Below are positions 15,749-23,923 of a DNA stretch of 29,232 nucleotides, piece by piece. The notes below the pieces were generated by a model, which saw nothing but the letters and a program-made list of their open reading frames with translations, ran no database searches and was not told the origin of the DNA. Each line of letters opens with the position of its first letter. Position 1 is the stretch's first letter. The translations under genes were made by a program, and so were the position numbers. Location of the stretch: IMG/VR virus record IMGVR_UViG_3300025697_000105, positions 1 to 29,232 of that record. The stretch is one strand, 5' to 3'. This DNA is from a virus.

Positions 15749-15928
15749 ATGAATAATACAATAACATTAAATGAAGCAGGTAGCGTACTTTTAGGTGCGG
15801 GCTTAGTGCAAATTGGTGTGGACGTAAAAATTGGATTGTTATTAGTTGGAGTCGGAGCAATACTTAAAATTATTATCGCTATTTTAAATAAAAATGATAT
15901 CGTAATCACAGGAACCCCAGTACAATAA
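15749..15928 (+). CDS. 59-aa small membrane protein
   Basis: A short gene 4 bases after the glycosyltransferase stop, with the TATATG start context. The product has a Gly-rich hydrophobic run at about residues 12-24 and a second at about 28-46 (IGLLLVGVGAILKIIIAIL) ending in a polar tail (NKNDIVITGTPVQ). It could be a two-helix hairpin or a single long helix. Holin-like size and shape are suggestive but no family is recognised. A promoter follows directly after its stop. Confidence 0.6.
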   Translation: MNNTITLNEAGSVLLGAGLVQIGVDVKIGLLLVGVGAILKIIIAILNKNDIVITGTPVQ

Positions 15929-15957
15929 TTGTTTTTAAGCTATTAAAGTTGTATAAT
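15929..15957 (+). promoter_or_regulatory. Sigma70-type promoter for the tail module
   Basis: TTGTTT (15929-15934), a 17-base spacer and TATAAT (15952-15957), identical in both hexamers and spacing to the promoter at 92-120. It lies in the 60-base gap right after the 59-aa gene and would start transcription near 15964, about 25 bases before the adaptor ATG, the same leader length as at the portal gene. It probably supplies the adaptor-to-ejection-protein block. Confidence 0.6.
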
Positions 15958-15988
15958 AAATATAGAACTAACAATTAACTAAAAAAAG

Positions 15989-17380
15989 ATGTACCCTCAA
16001 ATAAAAATTATAAACAATATAGGGAACACTATTGATATTCCAAATGAGTTGGATGTTAAAGCTTCTACTTATTTGAGTAGCAATATTGTTGCTGGAGTGT
16101 TAGCCGTCCCTGCGGATAACACAGTTGATTTTACCTCTACTGCATCAACTTTATTGTTGTTATCGTCAGTAGGTGCTGAAAATGCTGAAATAGTAACTTC
16201 AGCTTCACACACTGCGCAATCATTTGTAACTTTAGCTACAGTAATGGCTCATAATCGCGGTGATGTTATTAGTGAATTGAAATGGGATCAAATAGTTGTA
16301 TCAAAAAGCGCGACAATTGATGGAGTTTATGTTGTTTTCGCTACTCAAACTATTTTTACTACACAGCAAAAAACTACTATATATGACATAACTGGTCTAG
16401 GTACTGATTATTACAAGATTCAGTGGAAAAATTCGCTTACCGGATTACTTTCAGATTTTTCTACTGCTATAAGCGTTGATGCTTATCCAACAAATTCAGT
16501 TTCTTCTGTTATCTATCCAGTGTTGAAAGCAATGGGAGTAAGTGAAGAAGATAAAAGAATTACAATTCCATTTTGTATAGCAGCTATCAATGATGCAAGA
16601 AAATTTACTCACGCTAAACTTTATGGTATTCGTCATGCCTGGCAACAAAAGTTTGAATATCCAATTAAAATATTAGCTGGAAGTAACTATGTTGACTTGC
16701 CTACCGATATAGATTTTATAGAAACGGACAGGTCTGTTTTAGCTGCTAGATTTTTGGTTGATAATATATTAACACCATTTAATTTGAGATATATCGATAA
16801 ACGTTCCTGGAATCAGATTGCATTTTCAACAACCGGAGGAACAACTTCAGAGGTTACTTTAACCGGAGCTGTATCGATTACATTTGATAGTGTGGGAGAT
16901 TTTCCTGACAGTGCCTCGGGTGTGGCATATGTTGCAACGACAGCTTATACGCAGGATATTGAAGAAATAGCGTACACCTCTATAGATTTAACAACAAATC
17001 AACTTTTAGGAGTAACAGGAATAACTCGTGATATCCCGTCTGGGACTAGGGTTTGGTCGAGACCCACAATTTCACAGCCTATCTACTATACTGTTTTTGA
17101 TGACAAATTGTATTTTGATCGAATAGTTCCTGATTCAATGCAGGGGAATAACCTCTATATTGATTACTACAAAAAAATTGATGAAGTTGTAAGTCTTTCT
17201 GTGGAGCTTCCAGAGCATTACAGAGAAATTTATAAATGGTATCTACGTTATGCTATCAAGTATCGTAAAGATACTTCACTTGATAGTAAGGATCCTGATT
17301 TGAAGAAATTCGAGGATTTGGTGCAAGCCTTATTTAACAATCTTTATACCGGACAAGATACTACAATTATTACAAGTTAA
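15989..17380 (+). CDS. Head-to-tail adaptor protein candidate
   Basis: A 463-residue virion protein. The first 90 residues are beta-rich, followed at about 95-165 by a fibronectin-III/Ig-like segment ([33 protein letters not shown]). From about 171 a helical stretch ([20 protein letters not shown]) and the C-terminal helices ([20 protein letters not shown]) resemble the adaptor proteins that bind under the portal in podoviruses (P22 gp4 / T7 gp11-like). The order adaptor, then gp10-like hub supports the call. It has its own promoter. The Ig-like insertion would protrude from the neck and may bind the cell surface. Confidence 0.6.
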   Translation: MYPQIKIINNIGNTIDIPNELDVKASTYLSSNIVAGVLAVPADNTVDFTSTASTLLLLSSVGAENAEIVTSASHTAQSFVTLATVMAHNRGDVISELKWDQIVVSKSATIDGVYVVFATQTIFTTQQKTTIYDITGLGTDYYKIQWKNSLTGLLSDFSTAISVDAYPTNSVSSVIYPVLKAMGVSEEDKRITIPFCIAAINDARKFTHAKLYGIRHAWQQKFEYPIKILAGSNYVDLPTDIDFIETDRSVLAARFLVDNILTPFNLRYIDKRSWNQIAFSTTGGTTSEVTLTGAVSITFDSVGDFPDSASGVAYVATTAYTQDIEEIAYTSIDLTTNQLLGVTGITRDIPSGTRVWSRPTISQPIYYTVFDDKLYFDRIVPDSMQGNNLYIDYYKKIDEVVSLSVELPEHYREIYKWYLRYAIKYRKDTSLDSKDPDLKKFEDLVQALFNNLYTGQDTTIITS

Positions 17381-17390
17381 AAATAAAATT

Positions 17391-18365
17391 ATGGCATTTA
17401 TTAATCCGCTGATTCCTTTAGTTGATATTCAACAACAGGAACAGCCTGACAATACAAGTTCATATCAGTTAGTTACCTTTGGTACCGTAACTGGTGGAAC
17501 ACCTTACGCTGGTGCGACATATGCAAATGTTTTTGCATTAGAGTGCATACTTCAAGATTTAGATGGTTCAGCTGTTTACCAAATGACAGGCACAGTTGCA
17601 GTCCCAGCATGGACAGCAATTGGTGCTGGTGCTGCTGGTTCAACTGGCTACACTGGTCCAACTGGTTATACTGGTCCAACTGGTTATACTGGTCCAACTG
17701 GTGACACAGGTTACACAGGTTACACAGGTGCAGGCGATACAGGTCCAACTGGTTACACAGGTCCTGTAGGAGCTACTTCAGCTACTGGTGCAACAGGTGA
17801 CACTGGTGACACAGGTTACACTGGTTTTACTGGTGATACTGGTTACACAGGTCCTGATGGCCCTACTGGCTACACTGGCTACACTGGTCCAATTGGGCCT
17901 CAAGGTGTTACTGGCTATACTGGTTTTACTGGATATACTGGCTATACAGGCCCTACTGGTTATACTGGTGACGATGGAGCTGCTTCAGCTACTGGTGCAA
18001 CAGGATATACTGGTTATACTGGTCCTACTGGTTATACTGGTCCTACTGGCTATACTGGTTATTCAGGAGCTGATTCTTCTGTTACTGGCTATACTGGTCC
18101 TACTGGATATACTGGTCCTACTGGAATTACTACAGTTGTAAACGAAATTGTTACAACAACTGGTGGTGGCGCTACTGAAAATCTTTCAGCTGGTGACTTC
18201 GCTAGTGTTGCTGCTACTGATACAGTTTTTGCTACTTTAGTTAACAACGGTGGAAATAATGTTTCCATTCTATCAGTTGAAGCTAATATCGGTTCTGTTG
18301 ATATTACTTTCTCTGGCGATCCTTCAAGCGATACAATTCTAAATGTGTTGGTTCTTACTCCGTAA
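17391..18365 (+). CDS. Second collagen-like fibre protein
   Basis: A 324-residue modular protein. Residues 1-82 are an N-terminal domain ([20 protein letters not shown]) different from that of the 7995 fibre. Residues about 83-245 are Gly-X-Y collagen, again mostly GPT and GYT, including three near-identical 18-bp units at its start. Residues 246-324 are a small beta C-terminal domain ([19 protein letters not shown]) that could trimerise the stalk. It lies between the adaptor and the hub genes, so it may be a neck or collar whisker. Shared triplet style with the 7995 gene suggests both are made and perhaps modified together. Confidence 0.82.
   Translation: MAFINPLIPLVDIQQQEQPDNTSSYQLVTFGTVTGGTPYAGATYANVFALECILQDLDGSAVYQMTGTVAVPAWTAIGAGAAGSTGYTGPTGYTGPTGYTGPTGDTGYTGYTGAGDTGPTGYTGPVGATSATGATGDTGDTGYTGFTGDTGYTGPDGPTGYTGYTGPIGPQGVTGYTGFTGYTGYTGPTGYTGDDGAASATGATGYTGYTGPTGYTGPTGYTGYSGADSSVTGYTGPTGYTGPTGITTVVNEIVTTTGGGATENLSAGDFASVAATDTVFATLVNNGGNNVSILSVEANIGSVDITFSGDPSSDTILNVLVLTP
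17636..18127 (+). repeat. Collagen-like repeat region of the second fibre
   Basis: About 54 Gly-X-Y triplets with tandem GGTCCAACTGGTTATACT at the beginning and more diverged codons later. Spacers [10 protein letters not shown] and GADSSVTG resemble those in the 7995 gene, so cassettes may have moved between the two genes by recombination. Confidence 0.9.
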
Positions 18366-18375
18366 GTTCTGACAC

Positions 18376-18422
18376 GGTAGTTTTTCTACCTCCCCACTTA
18401 TTTTTTTGCGGGATGAGTGGGG
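18376..18422 (+). terminator. Tandem hairpins after the second collagen gene
   Basis: Hairpin 1: GGTAG (18376-18380), loop TTTTT, CTACC (18386-18390). Hairpin 2: CCCCACT (18392-18398) pairing with AGTGGGG (18416-18422) around a 17-base loop that contains a run of seven T. They are the only G/C-rich bases in this 81-base gap. The stem lacks a following T run, so partial termination or transcript-end protection is more likely than full termination. Confidence 0.5.
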
Positions 18423-18446
18423 TAATAGTGAAATTAAATAGAAATT

Positions 18447-19898
18447 ATGCCTACAATAAAAGACATAAATATACCATATCCAACAGAAGGAGTTATTAGA
18501 TCATCTCAATTAAGTGATACTGTTTGTCCGGAGAATTCTGTTCAACTGGCTATCAATATGGACTTTGATAGAATTGGTTCGATGACTACTAGATATGGTG
18601 TAACAACCTATGCAACAACATTAACCGGGAGTGTAATTGCTTTCGGATCTTTAAATATTCAATCAGGCAACAAGAGACTTTTTGCTCAAGTAGGAACAGA
18701 CGTTTCAGTTTGGAACGGTACGAACTGGACTTCAGTTAGAACAACCACAGTAACTACAAAAGCTAGATTTAGTCAATTTTTAAATAGGGTATGGATGGTA
18801 AATGGTAATGCTGGTGATGATCCAAATACTTCCAATGGTGGAGCATTTGGCACAACCGATGTTCCGGCTACTTTTCCAGCGGCTGATTTTATAGAGGCTG
18901 GTTTTGGCGGGCGTATCTGGGTAGCTGATTCTTCTACTGATATTCTTTATTACACTGATATTGTTCAGTCGACAGATGGAACTACCTATGTTACTCCTTT
19001 GACTTTCGATATTACTACAAATTTTATTGCTAAATTTTCTCCGCAGGATGGAGAATCGATTACAGGGTTATTCAGAGTGCCAAAAGCTTTGCTACTTTTT
19101 AAAGAAAATCATATTTATCGCGTCTACAATACGACTAATGTAGATCCATACCCAGCATATAATGTTGGAACATTTTCCCAAGAATCAATAGTCCAAGGAA
19201 AAGATGGGGTTTATTTTCATCACTCTTCTGGATTCTATAAATTTACTTACGATAGTCAGCCTACTGAAATATCAAGAAGAATAAATGATGTTGTAAAAGC
19301 TATTCCAAGATCTAATTATACTAATATAATTGGTATTTATGATGGCAATGATGCTGTAAAATGGTCATGCGGACCGTTAACTTTAGAGGGTGTTGATTAT
19401 AAAAATTGTCAGGTTAGATATTCTATTTCCACTCAAATTTGGACTATCTATGATTTTGAAGATGTAAGTATTACATCTTTAATAAAATATGATGATGGTA
19501 CAACAATTGAGCAAATTGCCGGTACTTCGTTGGGGCTAGTTGGTAAATTAGATTCAGGTACTACTGATTTTGGAGAAAAGATTTATTACGAAATGATTGA
19601 TCGATGGCGATCATTTACTGAAATGTATTCTCATTCTAAAGCAATAACTGGTTTTGCTATAATGACTAAAAATGCCGGTGGAGCTTTGATGCAATATCAA
19701 GCTGATAAGGATACAGTAAATAAGTGGAACGATATAGGAACTATTAATGGTGATTATGTATCTTTGTTTCCTAATGAAGTAACTAAAGATTTTAATATAA
19801 TTAGAACTAGAATAAGGGGTTACACTACTGGTACCCCAATAATTTTCAATGGTATTGAAATATTAAAGATTGAGGATGCTGGTTTTGAACAAAATTAA
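18447..19898 (+). CDS. Tail hub / P22 gp10-like stabilisation protein candidate
   Basis: A 483-residue beta-rich protein, close in length to P22 gp10 (about 470). The repeated pattern of short strands with aromatic ends (SGNKRLFAQVGTDVSVWNGT, FLNRVWMVNGN, GGRIWVADSSTDILYYTDIV, ALLLFKENHIYRVYNTTNVD, GKDGVYFHHSSGFYKFTYD) is the look of a beta-propeller, as in gp10/T7 gp12-type tail nozzle proteins. It follows the adaptor and precedes the receptor-binding fibre, matching podovirus order. No catalytic motif is seen. Confidence 0.65.
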   Translation: MPTIKDINIPYPTEGVIRSSQLSDTVCPENSVQLAINMDFDRIGSMTTRYGVTTYATTLTGSVIAFGSLNIQSGNKRLFAQVGTDVSVWNGTNWTSVRTTTVTTKARFSQFLNRVWMVNGNAGDDPNTSNGGAFGTTDVPATFPAADFIEAGFGGRIWVADSSTDILYYTDIVQSTDGTTYVTPLTFDITTNFIAKFSPQDGESITGLFRVPKALLLFKENHIYRVYNTTNVDPYPAYNVGTFSQESIVQGKDGVYFHHSSGFYKFTYDSQPTEISRRINDVVKAIPRSNYTNIIGIYDGNDAVKWSCGPLTLEGVDYKNCQVRYSISTQIWTIYDFEDVSITSLIKYDDGTTIEQIAGTSLGLVGKLDSGTTDFGEKIYYEMIDRWRSFTEMYSHSKAITGFAIMTKNAGGALMQYQADKDTVNKWNDIGTINGDYVSLFPNEVTKDFNIIRTRIRGYTTGTPIIFNGIEILKIEDAGFEQN

Positions 19899-19901
19899 TA
19901 T

Positions 19902-21404
19902 ATGAAATTATCAGATTTATATTTAAACAGATTCCTTTATAGGGATAATAACCAGAATTTGGAAACAAAGGACTCCTCTTTTGTTTCAACTGACTCGTCT
20001 GAAGCTGAACCAGCCTCTATTCCTTCTGGTGGGGCTGCTCAAGATATAAATACTGGTAATGTTCAAATCGATGGAGCACAAATAGAAGATGGAACTATCC
20101 CAACTACCACCCTTGATGTTTCTAATTGGGGGTGGGGTCAAACTTGTGCCTTTGTTTCATCTACTTTAAACACAGTCACCTGGGGGGCTGGAACATTTAC
20201 TTCTGCTGATGGGACTGCTTATTCTATTGATGCTGGTTCTACTGGAGTGATGGCTGCTAAAACTTATATATATTTATCGTTATTAGATTCAGAGACTGTC
20301 TATCAAAAAACTACTACTTCTTCTGACGCAGTCGGGCTAGGAAAAGTTCTTATAGCGGTTGCTGAAAATGGAATCACTTCTGCAACTTATATGCTTTCTG
20401 AAGCTACTCAAATTGTTGGAGATAATATTATTGCAAATACTATTGATGCTTCTAAGATTACTACTGGTCAATTGATTGTTGGTACTAATGTTGGACTGGG
20501 TACTGCCAAAGATTCAGCGGGTGTTACTACTATCGTTGGAAATGTTGTGACAACTGGATATGTGAATGCTTTAAATATCACAGCTCAATATGTAGTTGCA
20601 AGTATATCAATTTCTTCACCTTCCATCATTGGTGGTAGTATAGCTATTGGTTCAAGTAACAATATTTTTAAAGCTGATGCTAATGGAATTTATTTAGGAA
20701 ATGCTGCATTTGGTTCAGCTCCTTTTAGAGTTACTATGGCTGGAGCAGTCACTGCTTCTAGTATTACTTTGACTAACGCCTCTGTCGGGACTGGGTCTAC
20801 TTGGACTGGAAATTCAATATCAAGTGCATATATAGGTAATTTAGATGCTGGAAAAATTACTACTGGGTCTCTTTCAGTAGCTCGAACAGACGCTACGAAT
20901 GGAGCAACATTTAATAGCAATATTTCTGGAGGCGGTACAGGTACAGACCAGATTGGAAACAATGGATATATTACTAATATCTCTGGTGGTACTATTACTA
21001 CTGGTACTTTAAATGCTTCAGTAGTTAGTGTTACAAATATTAATGCTAGTAATATTTCAACAGGAACATTATCTGCTAGTAGAATAGCAACTGGTTCATT
21101 AAATGCTAATAAAATTTCATCTAATACAATTACTGGATCTCAAATTACAACCAGTCTTTTATCGACTACTTCTCAATATATTTCGGCTGGGTTAAAAGTT
21201 GGCGGAAGTGGAGCATCAATGGGTACTGGTATAATTTATGCAACAGCATATATCACAGCTCCTAAGATAAAATTAATTGCTGGAACATCAAACCCATCCG
21301 TTGCTGGTGATATAGTTAATTACGCTAGTGGAGCAACAGACCAATTTCGTGGAAGGCCAGGTGATGGTACATGGACTGGTTCTTTTGATATGACTTCTTA
21401 TTAA
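19902..21404 (+). CDS. Beta-structured tail fibre / host-specificity protein candidate
   Basis: A 500-residue Ser/Thr/Ile/Gly-rich protein starting 3 bases after the hub stop. Residues about 1-60 should be the tail-attachment end. From about residue 175 onward, short repeats such as ANTIDASKITTGQLIVG and the stretch INASNISTGTLSASRIATGS have the 7-8-residue periodicity of triple-beta or beta-helical shafts seen in tail fibres and host-specificity proteins. The end (DQFRGRPGDGTWTGSFDM) is compact and could be the tip. No intramolecular chaperone motif is recognised. Likely the receptor-binding appendage. Confidence 0.65.
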   Translation: MKLSDLYLNRFLYRDNNQNLETKDSSFVSTDSSEAEPASIPSGGAAQDINTGNVQIDGAQIEDGTIPTTTLDVSNWGWGQTCAFVSSTLNTVTWGAGTFTSADGTAYSIDAGSTGVMAAKTYIYLSLLDSETVYQKTTTSSDAVGLGKVLIAVAENGITSATYMLSEATQIVGDNIIANTIDASKITTGQLIVGTNVGLGTAKDSAGVTTIVGNVVTTGYVNALNITAQYVVASISISSPSIIGGSIAIGSSNNIFKADANGIYLGNAAFGSAPFRVTMAGAVTASSITLTNASVGTGSTWTGNSISSAYIGNLDAGKITTGSLSVARTDATNGATFNSNISGGGTGTDQIGNNGYITNISGGTITTGTLNASVVSVTNINASNISTGTLSASRIATGSLNANKISSNTITGSQITTSLLSTTSQYISAGLKVGGSGASMGTGIIYATAYITAPKIKLIAGTSNPSVAGDIVNYASGATDQFRGRPGDGTWTGSFDMTSY

Positions 21405-21434
21405 TAATAATTTTAATTAAATAATAATAAAAGT

Positions 21435-21644
21435 ATGATAAAAATTGAAAAAAACATAGCAATAACAATAATAATTGGTCTTATTTTAGTAGTAACTGCT
21501 ACATTGTTATTTTCATTAAATTTTAATAACGAAAAAGATTGGGGAGAAATTGCAAATGATTATAAAACTTACGAAGAAGAAAAATCACAAGCGTGTTTAT
21601 CTTCAGAAGTTCTTGCTGAAAGATTTGTAGAATTAATAAAATAA
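21435..21644 (+). CDS. Small membrane-anchored protein, 69 aa
   Basis: A short protein with a single N-terminal hydrophobic helix at about residues 8-28 (IAITIIIGLILVVTATLLF), preceded by a basic N-terminus and followed by an acidic polar domain with one Cys. This is a signal-anchor topology with the C-terminal domain outside. A spanin-like or superinfection-type role is possible, but no family is recognised. It is 1 base away from the next gene. Confidence 0.6.
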   Translation: MIKIEKNIAITIIIGLILVVTATLLFSLNFNNEKDWGEIANDYKTYEEEKSQACLSSEVLAERFVELIK

Positions 21645-21645
21645 T

Positions 21646-21993
21646 ATGGTTGAAAAAAATAAACTTGATTACTTAGATGATAGTAAAACAATTGAAGAAA
21701 AAAGATTATTATATAGTAATGTAATTAATAAAAAGATGAATCCTGTACCAGAAAAAAGTTTTAATCCTGAAACTTTTGATCCTCTAGGTGATAATGATAT
21801 GAATTTAATAGCTAATAGAAAAAGAACAGATGTACCAAAAATACTTCCTACTTTTGGATTGAAACCAAAAGAAATTAGAGAGGGTCAAATGATTGGAATG
21901 TTTGAAAGCAAACAAGATTTATATTTAATTATGGCTCATAGAATAAATCAACTTCAGGAAGAAATAGAGTTACTCAAAACTAAGATAAGGTAA
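21646..21993 (+). CDS. Small soluble protein, 115 aa, unknown
   Basis: A hydrophilic protein with a charged, extended N-terminal half rich in Asn, Pro and Asp (NPVPEKSFNPETFDPLGDND) and a C-terminal helix (DLYLIMAHRINQLQEEIELL) that looks like a short coiled coil. No signal peptide or membrane segment. It is tightly packed behind the 69-aa gene and 12 bases before the next. It may be an accessory internal or fibre-assembly protein; function is unknown. Confidence 0.65.
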   Translation: MVEKNKLDYLDDSKTIEEKRLLYSNVINKKMNPVPEKSFNPETFDPLGDNDMNLIANRKRTDVPKILPTFGLKPKEIREGQMIGMFESKQDLYLIMAHRINQLQEEIELLKTKIR

Positions 21994-22005
21994 TATAATA
22001 AATAT

Positions 22006-22869
22006 ATGGCAAGAAATTTTTATAAAAAAGATGGTAGTTACTACTACTCTGATAATAATCAAAAGATACTAAACATTGCTGAACTTAAAGATGCTGCGTC
22101 AGCTGGCGGTATAGAAGTAGCTTACGAAGGTGGTGGAGAAGCAGGTGCGTCCACAGAACACGATGAAGCACTAAATAACCATCCAGAAATAAAAGCTTTA
22201 ACAAACGGTGGTAGCCCTATTGAATCTATTGTTTCTGCGTTAGAATCAGGTGATTGGTCTGGTATTGTTGACTGGGATGGTCAGCCTTTTAGCGCTGCAG
22301 ATCAAGAAAGTGCCAGAGTAGAAGCACAAAAAAGTAATGAGTTATATTATAACCAACTACGAGAAAAAGAAACTGCTGACGCAGAATCTTCCCTAGCCCA
22401 ACAACAAGCTAATTATCAGAACTATTTAATAAACTCCGGACAACAGTTCGAAGCTGATAAGACTAGATCTGATCAAAAAGCTGCTGACCAGGGTGTTCTT
22501 TTTTCTGGTAGCAGAGTCCAAAAAGAAAAAAACCTTACAAGAGCATACGAGCAAGACCAAGCTACAGCACAAAGAAATATGACATCTAACATTGGTAATA
22601 CTGCTAGGGACTTCCAATATAAATACGGAAATAAAAATGCTCAAGGCTTGAGTCAGTACTATAATTTAGGTGGCAATACTTACAATGCTAACAAAGCTAG
22701 AGGAGGAGTCGGCTCTTCTGGGTTATCTAGTGTTTATAATCCTGACAACTACAGTTATGATGGTAGAAGAAATGTTGAAAGAAGTACCGACACTAATACT
22801 AGAGCTGCAGGATCTTTATGGAATAAAGGAAATAAATTATTAGCTAGCGGATATAATAATCAATATTAA
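22006..22869 (+). CDS. Internal virion protein candidate, 287 aa
   Basis: Gln/Asn/Ala/Gly-rich protein with a central highly helical segment (residues about 105-205; for example REKETADAESSLAQQQANYQ) and a Gly/Tyr/Asn-rich C-terminus. This helical Gln-rich style is common in podovirus ejection (internal core) proteins encoded just before the giant one. It is followed 4 bases later by a similar gene. No enzymatic motif is seen, and ejection with the DNA is inferred from composition and place only. Confidence 0.5.
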   Translation: MARNFYKKDGSYYYSDNNQKILNIAELKDAASAGGIEVAYEGGGEAGASTEHDEALNNHPEIKALTNGGSPIESIVSALESGDWSGIVDWDGQPFSAADQESARVEAQKSNELYYNQLREKETADAESSLAQQQANYQNYLINSGQQFEADKTRSDQKAADQGVLFSGSRVQKEKNLTRAYEQDQATAQRNMTSNIGNTARDFQYKYGNKNAQGLSQYYNLGGNTYNANKARGGVGSSGLSSVYNPDNYSYDGRRNVERSTDTNTRAAGSLWNKGNKLLASGYNNQY

Positions 22870-22873
22870 ATAT

Positions 22874-23923
22874 ATGGTAAATTTACTACAAAATCTTTAT
22901 AATGATGGGTCGTATGGACTATCTGGATTAAATTCAGTCGGAAATGCTAATTCAACGCCTTCTATGATAGGCGGACAGAAATTAGACGAAGAAACGCTAC
23001 CTTATAATGGTGGAATTTTTAACGTATCTGGAGATTCAGCAATAGCTCCTGCCCCTGTATTTACAGGTGGGGCTACAACTCCACAGGCTCCACAGGTTCC
23101 CGAACCTGTTGCAAATAATTTGAATAATAAATATAAAGACCCTAAGACTGGAGAAATTATGTCACCACAAGAGTATGCAAATTACATGGTTAGTAAGCTC
23201 CCTAAGGGAACTGGACAAATACCTAACTACGCTGGAGACGCTATGACTAATCCTAATCAAACATCTGCTGAACTTACAGGTAGGGCTACTGATTTGAATA
23301 ATGCTCGTAATGATATTGCAACTGGGACTACTGATCCTTATGGTGTTGCTAGTAAATCTGGGATTGCTTACAGTCCAACTCAACTAAAGGCTATTGAAAA
23401 CGCTTACGCTGGAATATATGACCCTGCTTTGAATGATGTGTTCTCAAGGTTGCAGGAAAAGAAAACAGCAGAAGCTAAAAAAGCTTCCAGAGAAGATAAA
23501 ATATTTGCTACCAACGAGAGCATTAGACAATGGCAGGCTACAACGGGAACGAAGAAAAATGGTGGGGATAGTAATACTCCAAAGTCTATCTTTACTCAAA
23601 CACAGTTGAACAATGGCGCTAGTAATTCGGGATTAGGACTTGATGCTTTTAGTTCACTTGATGATGATATAAAGAATTTTTATATAAATACTCCAATGGC
23701 GCTCAATGATGAAGATAAAAAGGTTCCGATATACCAGAATTTTGAGGAAGATTTTGATAGGATTATTGCTGGTGAATTAAAGGCTGATGAATTAAGTGAT
23801 GATATAATGGGCAGTACTTTGCCACAGTCTGTTAAACATTATTTTATTGAGCAAATACCTGCCTCCCCAGAAAAAAAGGAAGGCTGGTTTTCAAAAGTTT
23901 GGGGAGCAATAACAGGAAAATAA
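22874..23923 (+). CDS. Internal virion protein candidate, 349 aa
   Basis: Residues 1-110 are low-complexity and Pro/Gly/Asn-rich (PAPVFTGGATTPQAPQVPEP), followed by a more ordered helical region (LKAIENAYAGIYDPALNDVF, RLQEKKTAEAKKASREDKIF) and a C-terminal segment with Trp/Phe (EKKEGWFSKVWGAIT) that could be membrane-active or a docking tail. It sits between the 22006 gene and the giant gene, with 4-base and 0-base gaps, as in a three-gene ejection-protein set. No catalytic motif is recognised. Confidence 0.5.
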   Translation: MVNLLQNLYNDGSYGLSGLNSVGNANSTPSMIGGQKLDEETLPYNGGIFNVSGDSAIAPAPVFTGGATTPQAPQVPEPVANNLNNKYKDPKTGEIMSPQEYANYMVSKLPKGTGQIPNYAGDAMTNPNQTSAELTGRATDLNNARNDIATGTTDPYGVASKSGIAYSPTQLKAIENAYAGIYDPALNDVFSRLQEKKTAEAKKASREDKIFATNESIRQWQATTGTKKNGGDSNTPKSIFTQTQLNNGASNSGLGLDAFSSLDDDIKNFYINTPMALNDEDKKVPIYQNFEEDFDRIIAGELKADELSDDIMGSTLPQSVKHYFIEQIPASPEKKEGWFSKVWGAITGK

